64,000 nucleotides of DNA from Caproiciproducens galactitolivorans (GTDB lineage: Bacteria > Bacillota > Clostridia > Oscillospirales > Acutalibacteraceae). The stretch is taken from positions 62,001 through 126,000 of the forward strand of contig NZ_JAPOHA010000006.1 in NCBI RefSeq assembly GCF_026672255.1, written 5' to 3'. The notes beneath the pieces were generated by a model. That model saw only the letters and a program-made list of their open reading frames with translations, was not told the DNA's origin and did not search any database. Positions 33,493 through 42,249 of the stretch are shown piece after piece (within the stretch, counting starts at the first letter, position 1; each line of letters opens with the position of its first letter). Position numbers and translations under genes: made by a program.

Positions 33493-35010
33493 TTGGTTAA
33501 TATTCTTTCTTATTTAGAAAACAGCGCAAAGGCATTTCCTCAGAAAATTGCTTTTGCAGACGACGAAACCGAAATCACATTCAGCGGTCTGAAAAACGCC
33601 GCAATGGCGATTGCTTCCCGCATTCTGGAATTGACAAACAGCGAAAGAAACGTACCCGTTGTCGTTCTCCTGAAAAAGAGCGTAAACTGTATCACCGCTT
33701 TTATGGGAATCACCTATGCCGCTGATTTTTATACACCGCTGGACAGTACTTCCCCGCAGGCGCGGCTTCTGAAAATCAAGGATACGCTCCGGCCGCGTTT
33801 GATCATTACCACAAAAGAACTGCTGCCCGCCGCGCAATCCCTCGGGTTTTGCGAGGAGCAGATTATTCTGATTGAGGACGCGGTAAGCCACAGCATCGAC
33901 AGCGGGAAAATCGAAGCGGCACTTTCCGGAAAAATCGACACCGACCCGCTGTATATTTTATTTACCTCCGGCTCGACGGGAACACCCAAGGGGGTCACCA
34001 TCTGCCACCGCTCCGTAATCGATTATATCGAATGGGTCTGCAATACTTTTCATTTTGATGAAAACACCCGGTTTGGGAATCAGGCTCCTTTTTACTTTGA
34101 CAACTCGATATTGGATATCTATTCCACACTAAAAACCGGCGCAACCACGTATATTATCCCGGAAAAGCTGTTTATTTTCCCCGTTAAACTGATCGAATAC
34201 CTGAATGAGAAAAAAATCAACACCATCTTCTGGGTACCGTCCGCGCTTATCTACGCGGCAAATTCCAAAATTCTATCGAAACAGATTCCGCAGTACTTGA
34301 CAAAAATTTTATTCTGCGGCGAAGTGATGCCCAACAAGCAGCTGAACATCTGGCGCCGGGCGCTGCCGGACGCGCTGTATGCAAACCTGTACGGGCCGAC
34401 GGAAATCACCGATGTCTGCGCGTATTACATGGTTGACCGTGAAATGTCCGACGACGAACCTCTGCCGATCGGTTTTCCCTGCGCCAATACGGATATTATC
34501 GTACTGAACGAAAAGAACGAAGCGGTAAAAGGTTCGGAGATCGGTGAGCTGTGCGTCCGGGGAACATCGCTTTCCCTTGGATATTACAACAATCCGGAAA
34601 AAACAAGGGACGCTTTCGTGCAGAACCCGCTGAACCCGTATTATCCGGAACTGATTTACCGCACGGGCGATTTGGTGAAATATAACGAGCGCCATGAACT
34701 GATTTACCTTTGCCGGCGCGATTTTCAGATTAAGCATATGGGGCACCGGATTGAAATCGGAGAAATCGAAACAGCGGCGCTCTCTCTGCCGAACATGGAA
34801 AACGGATGTATCGTCTACGACGAACAGGCAAATAAAATTGTTCTGTTCTACCAGTCCGAAACACTGGATGACGCGGCGGTGCTCGTGGGAATGAGGGACT
34901 TGCTTCCGAAATACATGCTTCCGAACCGGCTTATAAAGCTTGACCGCATGCCAATGAACGCAAACGGAAAGATTGACCGGGTGACATTAAAGGAATCTCT
35001 AAAAAAATAA
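33493..35010 (+). CDS. DltA-like amino-acid adenylation enzyme (carrier protein ligase)
   Basis: A 505-residue stand-alone adenylation domain, the size of DltA. Motifs: LYILFTSGSTGTPKGV (A3), FYFDNSILDIYSTL (A4), NLYGPTEITDVCAYYM (A5), LIYRTGDLVKY (A7) and MNANGKIDRVTLKE with the catalytic lysine (A10). It should activate an amino acid and load it on the carrier protein encoded next. The TTG at 33493 has AAAGGAG 9 bases upstream and agrees with promoter P2. DltA enzymes have a cysteine after the 'TPSF' segment that helps choose D-alanine; here the segment reads IFWVPSALIYAAN, so the substrate may differ. The gene order A-carrier-MBOAT-SGNH parallels dlt operons but is rearranged. Confidence 0.88.
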   Translation: MVNILSYLENSAKAFPQKIAFADDETEITFSGLKNAAMAIASRILELTNSERNVPVVVLLKKSVNCITAFMGITYAADFYTPLDSTSPQARLLKIKDTLRPRLIITTKELLPAAQSLGFCEEQIILIEDAVSHSIDSGKIEAALSGKIDTDPLYILFTSGSTGTPKGVTICHRSVIDYIEWVCNTFHFDENTRFGNQAPFYFDNSILDIYSTLKTGATTYIIPEKLFIFPVKLIEYLNEKKINTIFWVPSALIYAANSKILSKQIPQYLTKILFCGEVMPNKQLNIWRRALPDALYANLYGPTEITDVCAYYMVDREMSDDEPLPIGFPCANTDIIVLNEKNEAVKGSEIGELCVRGTSLSLGYYNNPEKTRDAFVQNPLNPYYPELIYRTGDLVKYNERHELIYLCRRDFQIKHMGHRIEIGEIETAALSLPNMENGCIVYDEQANKIVLFYQSETLDDAAVLVGMRDLLPKYMLPNRLIKLDRMPMNANGKIDRVTLKESLKK

Positions 35011-35035
35011 ATGAAAGAAATGCAGGTTGAAATAT

Positions 35036-35266
35036 ATGGAAGAAATTATTAAAATACTGAAGCAGTTCCGGCCGGACATTGACTTTGAAAATCAAAAGAA
35101 CCTGATCGGGGACGGCCTTCTGGATTCACTCGATATCGTCAGCATTGTATCCGAGTTCGATTCGGAGTTCGATATCGAGATTCCCGTAGAGGAAATCACC
35201 CCTGAAAACTTTAATTCGGTACAAGCCATGAAAGAACTGATTGAACGCCTGAAAGACGAGGCATGA
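35036..35266 (+). CDS. DltC-like carrier protein
   Basis: A 76-residue acidic carrier protein. The phosphopantetheine serine is Ser31 in GDGLLDSLDIVSIVSEF. The rest (VEEITPENFNSVQAMKELIE) matches carrier proteins of dlt and related clusters. The ATG at 35036 is chosen over an upstream TTG (35027). It carries the activated amino acid to the membrane acyltransferase, whose gene begins 6 bases after its stop. Confidence 0.9.
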   Translation: MEEIIKILKQFRPDIDFENQKNLIGDGLLDSLDIVSIVSEFDSEFDIEIPVEEITPENFNSVQAMKELIERLKDEA

Positions 35267-35272
35267 TGGTTT

Positions 35273-36859
35273 ATGACATTTAACTCGCTGAACTTTTTTC
35301 TGTTTTTCCCGGCCGCCGCCATGCTTTATTTTCTGGTGCCCCAAAAATACCAGTGGGTGTTTCTGCTGATCTCCAGTTATTTCTTTTATTTGTTTGCCAA
35401 CATGAAATTCGGCTTCTTTTTAATCAGCACCACGGCGACAACCTTTTTTGCCGCGAAAGCGTTAGGCGCTGTTTCGGATTACCAGAAAATCACCCTTTTG
35501 CAGAATAAGGGCGTTTTTTCAAAGGAGCAGGCAAAAGAATGCAAAGCGATCTGTAAAAGCAGAAAGAAACGGATTGTCGCTGCCGTTGTCATCTTAAACT
35601 TCGGCATACTGGCATTTTTAAAATACTTTAATTTCCTGTCGGCCAACTTTAATTTTTTTGCAAAATCCATCCACAGTTCAGCCGGCCTCCCTGTGCTGAA
35701 GCTGATTCTTCCTCTTGGAATTTCCTTCTATACCTTTCAGGCAATGGGCTATCTGATCGACGTTTACCGCGGGAAATATCCTCCGGAGCAAAACCCTGCG
35801 AAGCTGGCTCTGTTCCTTTCGTTTTTCCCCCAGATTATGGAGGGGCCGATCGGGCGATACGACGACCTTGCCCATCAGCTTTACGAACCGCACGAATTTG
35901 ATTATGACAACGCGAAATACGGCTTACAGCTCATGCTCTGGGGCTATTTTAAAAAAGTTGTCATAGCGGATCGGGCGGGAATTCTGGTAAATACCGTTTA
36001 CAGCAGCTATCAAAGCTACAGCGGTTTTCAGCTAGCGATTACGGCCGTTGTTTACGCTATTCAGATCTACGCCGATTTTTCCGGCTATATCGATATTGCA
36101 ACCGGCGCGGCGCAGTTTATGGGAATCCGTCTTGCACAGAACTTCAACCGGCCGTACTTTTCAAAAACCGTCTCCGAATTCTGGCGCAGATGGCATATCA
36201 CGCTTGGAACATGGTTTAAGGATTATTTATTTTATCCGCTCTCGCTGTCCAAAGCGGGACTGAACCTCGGCAAATTCGGCAGAAAGCATTTTCACGCGGA
36301 CTTTGCGAAAAATCTGCCGGCCATCTTTGGCCTTTCGATTGTGTGGCTTACGACGGGACTATGGCATGGAGCCGACTGGCACTATATTGTGTACGGCGTT
36401 TATTACGGCCTTTTGATTATTCTGAGTATGCTGTGCAAACCGGTATTTGAAAAAATCAATAACCGACTGAACGTTCATCCCGAGCAGTTCGGATGGAAGC
36501 TGTTCCGGGTTGCCCGGACATTCTTCCTGGTATGCCTCGGGTTCATCCTCTTCCGTGCGGATAATCTGCCGACAGCTTTCGGCGTCATGCGTTCTATTTT
36601 CTTGATGAGCCGCCCGGCAGTGGGAACTTCTCTTCTGAACGGGGATTTTACAAAGACCGATCTGCTCTTCTTCGTCTTAAGCACCGGTATTCTGCTGGCA
36701 GTAAGCCTGCTGCAAAGGAAAATGAATCTGCGCGAAACGCTTGCGCAGAAGAGCACCGCCGTGAGGTGGGCTGTTTACTGTACCGCGGCCCTCTCGGTTG
36801 TTTTCCTCGGCGTTTTATCCAGCAACGACCCCACACAGTTCATCTATTTCCAGTTTTAA
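35273..36859 (+). CDS. MBOAT-family membrane O-acyltransferase (DltB/AlgI-like)
   Basis: A 528-residue multi-pass protein, longer than classical DltB (about 390-420) and closer to AlgI. Conserved stretches: FPQIMEGPIGRYDDLAHQ, YADFSGYIDIATGAAQFMGI, EFWRRWHITLGTWFKDYLFY and LTTGLWHGADWHYIVYG with the active-site histidine (near residue 365). Hydrophobic segments cover most of the chain. It would transfer the amino acid, or another acyl group, from the carrier across the membrane to a polymer on the cell surface. A charged loop near residues 65-105 is rich in Lys. Confidence 0.9.
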   Translation: MTFNSLNFFLFFPAAAMLYFLVPQKYQWVFLLISSYFFYLFANMKFGFFLISTTATTFFAAKALGAVSDYQKITLLQNKGVFSKEQAKECKAICKSRKKRIVAAVVILNFGILAFLKYFNFLSANFNFFAKSIHSSAGLPVLKLILPLGISFYTFQAMGYLIDVYRGKYPPEQNPAKLALFLSFFPQIMEGPIGRYDDLAHQLYEPHEFDYDNAKYGLQLMLWGYFKKVVIADRAGILVNTVYSSYQSYSGFQLAITAVVYAIQIYADFSGYIDIATGAAQFMGIRLAQNFNRPYFSKTVSEFWRRWHITLGTWFKDYLFYPLSLSKAGLNLGKFGRKHFHADFAKNLPAIFGLSIVWLTTGLWHGADWHYIVYGVYYGLLIILSMLCKPVFEKINNRLNVHPEQFGWKLFRVARTFFLVCLGFILFRADNLPTAFGVMRSIFLMSRPAVGTSLLNGDFTKTDLLFFVLSTGILLAVSLLQRKMNLRETLAQKSTAVRWAVYCTAALSVVFLGVLSSNDPTQFIYFQF

Positions 36860-36874
36860 GATACGGAGAACTCT

Positions 36875-37912
36875 ATGAAAAAATTTATTTGTAAAAGTAT
36901 ATTGTTTTGTTTTCTGATGGTGGCTCTGATAGGCTGCACGGCCGCTTTTATTACCTTCGGCCTGCCGATACAGTTCCATAATACCTATCAGCATGCGTTA
37001 AGCGTGCAGTACGATTCCCTGCGGAGGATGCGTTCCCCCAAGGTGGTCATTATGGGGGACTCCGCCGTTCCGTTCAGCCTGAACGCGTCTTTAATGGAAA
37101 AGAAAATCGGAATGCCGGTTCAGACGCTTGGCATCCATTCCGGGACGGGTCTCGAGTATATCTTAAATCTTTCAAAAGCCAATATTCAAAAAGGGGACAT
37201 TATGGTTGTGGAACTGGAGCCTTCCACGGAGGATTCCTTTTCCCCCGGCATCGTTCTGACAGCCTGTGAAAACAATTTTTCCATGTACCGTTATTTTTCT
37301 TCCAGCGACTGGAGAAAGGTGGCTCTGTATTATCCTTCTTATTTGATAAAAAAGCTGAAATACTGCATGAATATCCGGGACGGGCAGACGCCCGCCTACA
37401 ACGGCAATTCCTTTGACCGCAACGGGAATTATGATTATTACCGCGGAAGCTGTACGCTTCCCCGTCATTTGAGCCTGAATAAGGCAAACGAGAAAACCAC
37501 ATTCAACAGGAAAGAGTACAGCGGCCAATTTCTTTCCTTCCTGAACGATTACAACCGTTATTGCAGGGAAAGAGGCGCTACCTTCCTGATTTCCTTTCCG
37601 CCGTATCTGAACGAATCGCTTCAATCCTCCGCGCATGACATTGACGATTTACAGCGCAGTCTTTCCCAGCAGCTTGACGCGCCGATCATAACAAAGATTG
37701 CCGACCGGAAATATCCCCGCAGGTACATCTATAACAATATCGCCCACTGCAACTCGGCGGGAGCGGATGCCGCTACAAAACAGCTTGCGCGTGAAATTAC
37801 GATTTATCTGCGCAAGCACAATCAGGAGAGAAAGCCGTTCCGTCAAAACGCAGCACCGGCGAATGGCAGGAAACCCCTTGGAAACGGTTGGCAGATAACC
37901 TTTCCGGTCTGA
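36875..37912 (+). CDS. DltD-like exported SGNH-type protein
   Basis: A 345-residue protein with an N-terminal membrane anchor (SILFCFLMVALIGCTAAFIT). Outside-facing motifs: VVIMGDSAVPFSLNASLM with the GDS serine (near residue 63), LGIHSGTGLEYILNLSKANI, DIMVVELEPSTED, and a late NIAHCNSAGADAATKQ where SGNH and DltD proteins have their His. It probably helps hand the acyl group to the surface polymer. It is last in the operon and ends at a strong hairpin. Confidence 0.8.
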   Translation: MKKFICKSILFCFLMVALIGCTAAFITFGLPIQFHNTYQHALSVQYDSLRRMRSPKVVIMGDSAVPFSLNASLMEKKIGMPVQTLGIHSGTGLEYILNLSKANIQKGDIMVVELEPSTEDSFSPGIVLTACENNFSMYRYFSSSDWRKVALYYPSYLIKKLKYCMNIRDGQTPAYNGNSFDRNGNYDYYRGSCTLPRHLSLNKANEKTTFNRKEYSGQFLSFLNDYNRYCRERGATFLISFPPYLNESLQSSAHDIDDLQRSLSQQLDAPIITKIADRKYPRRYIYNNIAHCNSAGADAATKQLAREITIYLRKHNQERKPFRQNAAPANGRKPLGNGWQITFPV

Positions 37913-37926
37913 AACAGAGAGAATAA

Positions 37927-37955
37927 ATCGGCGGCAGGAATCACCTGCCGCCGAT
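37927..37955. terminator. Terminator between dlt-like operon and nrdR (bidirectional)
   Basis: A perfect 12-bp stem (ATCGGCGGCAGG / CCTGCCGCCGAT, loop AATCA) separates two convergent transcripts. Short T-rich tracts follow on both strands (CTTTATG; TTTATTC). Confidence 0.8.
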
Positions 37956-37963
37956 CTTTATGA

Positions 37964-38422
37964 TCAGGATTTATTTTTAATCATCCTGTTTAATTCTTCC
38001 ATAAACGTATTGATATCTTTAAACTGGCGGTAAACCGAAGCAAAACGGACATACGCCACTTCGTCTATATCCTTTAGTTTCTCCATTGCATATTTCCCGA
38101 TCAAGCTGGAAGGGACCTCGCGATCCAGCGAATTCTGAAGCATATTTTCAATTTCATCGACAATCCGCTCCAGCATATCGATTGAAACCGGTCTTTTTTC
38201 GCATGCGCGCAGCAACCCGTTTAAAAGCTTGTTACGGTCAAAGGTTTCTCTCGATTTATCCTTTTTAATCACCACAATGGGTACCGTTTCAATAACTTCA
38301 TAGGTGGTAAAGCGTTTCGAGCATTTTAAGCACTCTCTGCGTCGCCGGATTCTTTCGCCTTCATCGGTCGGACGCGAATCGATTACCTTTGACTCCTCAT
38401 GGCCGCAAAAAGGGCACCGCAT
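37964..38422 (-). CDS. nrdR: Transcriptional repressor NrdR
   Basis: A 152-residue regulator of ribonucleotide reductase genes. The N-terminal zinc ribbon shows [18 protein letters not shown] and [16 protein letters not shown]; an ATP-cone follows ([19 protein letters not shown] to [18 protein letters not shown]). It binds dATP/ATP and NrdR boxes. GAGGTG precedes the ATG. No nrd gene is present in the window, so it regulates at a distance. Confidence 0.96.
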   Translation of the reverse strand: MRCPFCGHEESKVIDSRPTDEGERIRRRRECLKCSKRFTTYEVIETVPIVVIKKDKSRETFDRNKLLNGLLRACEKRPVSIDMLERIVDEIENMLQNSLDREVPSSLIGKYAMEKLKDIDEVAYVRFASVYRQFKDINTFMEELNRMIKNKS

Positions 38423-38503
38423 CGTAGGATCACCTCAACAATTCATATTTTGTGTAATTATAACATATTTTATAATTCATTTTCAAGCATTTAATAACAA
38501 TTA

Positions 38504-39289
38504 TTAGTAAATCAGCGATTCTACTACTTTTTTTGCGGAGGTAAGTTCTTCTACATCCTTAAAATCGCGCCGGTAAACTTCGACAATCAAATCTCCCGCG
38601 TAATGATAATCCAGCATCATTCGTGTCAGCGCATCAAAATCCATGATTCCCTTTCCGGGCAGCAGGCAGTCATTTCCCGGCTTATTGTCATTGATATGAA
38701 CATGAACCAGCCTTTCACCCATTGCGGCGCACATTTCAAAGGGGTCTTCCCCTCCCCGCACAGCCTGTTTAATATCGAGAACAAACGCGCACTCGTCTCT
38801 GAGATATTCCCGCATTCTTGTAATAAATTTCGGGTCGTCGCTTCGGAAAAGATTCACATTTTCCTGCGCCACCGTTACGCCGAAGGATTCTCCCAGTTCA
38901 AATAACCGGGCATAGTGCTCAAAATATTCATTTTCACTGATCCGGCTGCGCTTATCGTTGCGCTGACCGTGAAGGACCAGAATTTTCGCGCCCAAAAGGT
39001 TTGCCGCCTGAAAATACTGCTTATAAAATTCAAGGCCGTCGTTAAAGCGGCGCTCGTAGTCGGAAAACAACAGAAAACTTTCAAAACCGGAGGTGAATGG
39101 ATGAATGGATTTCACGCAACTGCCGCTCTCTTCCGTCATCTGTTTTAGCTCCCGGAGATAACCCGGCTTTAATTCACTGCTTGTATTGATAAACACCTCA
39201 AAAAGGTGGAAATCGATTCCGATCAGCGTTGAGAGTGCCTGTTCCAAATTCATAGGATAAAGGCAAGCTGTTGAAATACCGGAACGCAT
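38504..39289 (-). CDS. Sugar phosphate isomerase/epimerase-like TIM-barrel protein
   Basis: A 261-residue TIM barrel of the AP endonuclease 2/xylose isomerase-like superfamily. Metal-site candidates are Glu in VAQENVNLFRSDDP, Asp in FVLDIKQAVRGG, His in LVHVHINDNKPG and Glu in DLIVEVYRRD. The substrate is unknown. GAGGTGATTTTTTT precedes the ATG. It stands alone between nrdR and a divergent small gene. Confidence 0.82.
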   Translation of the reverse strand: MRSGISTACLYPMNLEQALSTLIGIDFHLFEVFINTSSELKPGYLRELKQMTEESGSCVKSIHPFTSGFESFLLFSDYERRFNDGLEFYKQYFQAANLLGAKILVLHGQRNDKRSRISENEYFEHYARLFELGESFGVTVAQENVNLFRSDDPKFITRMREYLRDECAFVLDIKQAVRGGEDPFEMCAAMGERLVHVHINDNKPGNDCLLPGKGIMDFDALTRMMLDYHYAGDLIVEVYRRDFKDVEELTSAKKVVESLIY

Positions 39290-39409
39290 AAAAAAATCAC
39301 CTCAAATGAAATTATATCCTGCTAAAAAGGAAATGTCCAGTTTAATCGCGGAAGGACTGGAAACGATAATTGCAGGCAGAGCGCCAATACAGCTCATGGA
39401 GAGGATGTT

Positions 39410-39865
39410 ATGCAAAGAAAAAATTTAGATGAAAACGCTTCTCTGCTCAATCACATTTACAAAACGACGCAGTTACGGCTGGATGCAGCGCAAATGATCC
39501 TTCCTCAGGTTTGGAACGAACCGCCGCTTCGCCGCCAGGTGGAACGCCAGAAGTCGGATTATCTTACCCTTGCCGAGAAAACAAAGCAAATGCTGCGTGA
39601 AAACGGAAGAATGCCCGATTCGGAAAAATTTCTGAAAAAAGCAGTTCTTCGGAGTTCTATCCGGATGAACACGCTTGCAAATAAAAAACCGACGCACATG
39701 GCGAAAGTGATGATTTCCAGCACTGCGGCGGGAATTTCGGAGATGACAAAAAGCCTGAACCGCCTTGACGGTGCCGAAATTTCAACGAAAAAGCTTGCGG
39801 AAGATTATATTTTGAACGAGCAGAAAAACATTGATGCGTTAAAGAAGCCCACCTGGTACGCTTGA
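39410..39865 (+). CDS. Conserved-looking hypothetical helical protein
   Basis: I do not recognise this 151-residue, probably all-helical protein (NHIYKTTQLRLDAAQMILPQ, YLTLAEKTKQMLRENGR, MAKVMISSTAAGISEMTKSL). It has a good ribosome site (GAGAGGATGTT), no signal peptide and no cysteine. It may resemble small ferritin-like or DUF892-like helical proteins, but that is a guess. It lies between the TIM-barrel gene and the ABC-F gene. Confidence 0.65.
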   Translation: MQRKNLDENASLLNHIYKTTQLRLDAAQMILPQVWNEPPLRRQVERQKSDYLTLAEKTKQMLRENGRMPDSEKFLKKAVLRSSIRMNTLANKKPTHMAKVMISSTAAGISEMTKSLNRLDGAEISTKKLAEDYILNEQKNIDALKKPTWYA

Positions 39866-39943
39866 TTTCACCGCGTCATTTCATTATAATATGTGAGCGG
39901 GGCCTGTACGCTCCGCACTTTACATATAGAGGGGTAAATTTTC

Positions 39944-41842
39944 ATGGGTTTGCTGAGCGCAAGCAATTTAAATAAATCTTTTGGCACGGATGTGATTTTC
40001 AGCGGCGTTTCTTTTGAGGTGCAGGAAAACGACCGGATCGGACTCGTAGGCGTGAACGGCTCGGGCAAGACCACCCTGCTGAAGCTTCTGACCGGGGAAC
40101 TCCAGCCGGACGCGGGCGATATTTTTAAAGCGAACGCAACGGTGCTCGGCTACATGGAGCAGCACGTCTGCCGCGATCTTGACCGCAGCGCCTATAACGA
40201 AGTATTAACCGTTTTTTCGGATTTACTGCGGCTGGAAAAGGAACTGGAGGAAATCAACCTCCGCCTTCAGGCAAAGCCGAAGGATCTTGACCGGCTGGTG
40301 GAAAAACAGGCGCTCCTGAACGACCGTTTTGTTGCCATGGGCGGCCTTACCTGCCGCGGCAGGGCGCGTTCGGCTTTATTGGGGCTGGGATTTGACGACG
40401 AACAGATGGCAATGCCGATCGGCGTGTTAAGCGGCGGGCAGAAAGCGAAGCTGCAGCTCGCAAAAATGCTTTTGTGCGGCGCGAACCTTTTGCTTTTGGA
40501 CGAGCCTACCAACCATCTGGACATTCCGTCCGTGGAATGGCTGGAAGACTTTCTGCGCTCCTATTCCGGCGCCTATCTTGTTATTTCCCATGACCGTTAT
40601 TTTCTGGATAAAATCACCAACCGCACGTTTGAAATGGAAAATCAAAGGCTTACCGTCTATAAAGGGAATTACAGCACTTATCTTTCACAGAAAGAGGAAA
40701 ATGACCTGGCGGCACAGCGAAAATACGACAATACGCAGAAAGAAATCAAGCGGATCGAGGGAATCGTTACTCAGCAGCGCCAGTGGAACCGGGAAAAGAA
40801 TATTAAAACCGCGGAAAACAAATTAAAGATGATCGACCGGCTGGAAAAGACGCTGGAAAAACCCGATGAAAAACCGGACAGCATCCATTTTGATTTCGGC
40901 ATCAGCCAGCGCGGCGGAAACGACGTTCTGTCGGCGGAAAACCTTGCGTTAAGCTTCGACGGCAAAAAGCTGTTCGAAAACGTAAATCTGGAAATTCACC
41001 GCGGGGAGAGGGTGTTTCTGATCGGGCCGAACGGCTGCGGAAAAACTTCCCTGCTAAAAACGATTTTAGGAATTTATACGCCGGATGCGGGGGAATTCCG
41101 CTTCGGCGCGGGAATCGACGCAGGCTATTACGATCAGATTCAGGCAGGCCTCCACCCGGAAAAAACCGTTATCGACGAAATCTGGGATTCCTACCCCCGC
41201 ATGACGCAGACGGAAATCCGAAACGCGCTCGCCGTATTTTTATTTAAGGGCGACGATGTATTTAAATCGGTCTCGGCGTTAAGCGGCGGCGAGCGGGCCC
41301 GGGTGCTGCTGCTCCGGCTGATGCTCTCCCGCGACAATTTCCTGCTGCTCGACGAACCGACAAACCATCTAGACATCGGGTCCTGCGAAGCGCTGGAAGC
41401 CGCGCTGCAAAGCTATGAGGGCACGCTGTTTATTGTGTCGCATGACCGGTATCTCATTAATAAAATCGCGGACCGGGTCTATCATCTGGACGAAAACGGG
41501 ACGCAGGAATTTATCGGCAATTACGACCAGTACATAGCGGCAAGCCGCGAAAAGACAGCAGAGGAAGCGGAAAACACCGTTGTTAAGCCGAACGAATACA
41601 AGCTGCAAAAGGAACGGAACGCGGCGATCCGGAAAGAAAAGGCGGAAATGCGGCGCCACGAAGCGCAGATTGACGAAATCGAGACGGAGATCGGCGAACT
41701 GGAGCAGGAGCTGTTAAAGCCGGAAGTGGCGAGCGATTATCAGGCCGCTATGGAAATTACGGAAAAAATCAGCGCGTTAACCCGGAAGAACGATGAATTG
41801 TATCAGCAATGGAGCATTCTCGCCCAAAAGTATGAAGAATAA
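39944..41842 (+). CDS. ABC-F family ATPase (YdiF/Uup-like)
   Basis: A 632-residue protein with two ATPase domains and no membrane segment. Domain 1: VGVNGSGKTTLLKLL, LSGGQKAKLQLAKMLL, LLLDEPTNHLDIPS. Domain 2: IGPNGCGKTSLLKTI, LSGGERARVLLLRLML, LLLDEPTNHLDIGS. Between them is a charged linker (near 240-310, KEIKRIEGIVTQQRQWNREK) and at the end a coiled coil (EIETEIGELEQELLKPEVAS). ABC-F proteins act on the ribosome. The length and C-terminal coil fit the YdiF/Uup groups rather than a known antibiotic-resistance subtype. Confidence 0.92.
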   Translation: MGLLSASNLNKSFGTDVIFSGVSFEVQENDRIGLVGVNGSGKTTLLKLLTGELQPDAGDIFKANATVLGYMEQHVCRDLDRSAYNEVLTVFSDLLRLEKELEEINLRLQAKPKDLDRLVEKQALLNDRFVAMGGLTCRGRARSALLGLGFDDEQMAMPIGVLSGGQKAKLQLAKMLLCGANLLLLDEPTNHLDIPSVEWLEDFLRSYSGAYLVISHDRYFLDKITNRTFEMENQRLTVYKGNYSTYLSQKEENDLAAQRKYDNTQKEIKRIEGIVTQQRQWNREKNIKTAENKLKMIDRLEKTLEKPDEKPDSIHFDFGISQRGGNDVLSAENLALSFDGKKLFENVNLEIHRGERVFLIGPNGCGKTSLLKTILGIYTPDAGEFRFGAGIDAGYYDQIQAGLHPEKTVIDEIWDSYPRMTQTEIRNALAVFLFKGDDVFKSVSALSGGERARVLLLRLMLSRDNFLLLDEPTNHLDIGSCEALEAALQSYEGTLFIVSHDRYLINKIADRVYHLDENGTQEFIGNYDQYIAASREKTAEEAENTVVKPNEYKLQKERNAAIRKEKAEMRRHEAQIDEIETEIGELEQELLKPEVASDYQAAMEITEKISALTRKNDELYQQWSILAQKYEE

Positions 41843-41847
41843 AAAAG

Positions 41848-41867
41848 AGCCCGGCTTCCGCCGGGCT
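41848..41867 (-). terminator. Terminator between abc-f and hpr-like gene
   Basis: An 8-bp stem (AGCCCGGC / GCCGGGCT, loop TTCC). On the minus strand CTTTTTT follows, so it is a good terminator for the HPr-like gene and may also serve the ABC-F gene. Confidence 0.75.
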
Positions 41868-41880
41868 TGTCTCAAGCGAT

Positions 41881-42120
41881 TCAGTTTTGTTTTACGGGTT
41901 TAAATTGATCAAGCTGGGCAATAAAATCTTTTCCTTCATCGCTCGGAACCTCAATGGTTACCGGCTGTGAAAGGTCCATGCTGAAAACGCCCATTATGGA
42001 TTTGGCGTCGATCTTGTATTTATCTGTAGTCAGGTTTATCGGAAAGGTATAGCTGTTTGTCAATGTAACAAATTTTTTTACAGCCTCAATGCTTGACAAT
42101 ACGATAGAAGTTGTGTACAT
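41881..42120 (-). CDS. HPr-like protein without the phosphocarrier histidine
   Basis: A 79-residue protein of HPr length. The regulatory serine region KSIMGVFSMDLSQPVTIEV is well conserved (Ser46 of HPr), but the usual GIHARPA segment with His15 is absent; the equivalent part reads SIEAVKKFVTLTNSYTFPIN. It could be a Crh-like regulator that signals only through serine phosphorylation, or a diverged HPr-fold protein. It cannot act as a PTS phosphocarrier. GGAGG precedes the ATG. It is monocistronic. Confidence 0.8.
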   Translation of the reverse strand: MYTTSIVLSSIEAVKKFVTLTNSYTFPINLTTDKYKIDAKSIMGVFSMDLSQPVTIEVPSDEGKDFIAQLDQFKPVKQN

Positions 42121-42249
42121 CAGATTACCTCCATATACAAAATTCGTATCTTATGATATAGCACTACGGCATTTTGGTCAATATCAATAATCACCAGACA
42201 TTTTGACAAATAGCAAAATTAAATATTCAAATTTTTAAAAGGGGAAAAA

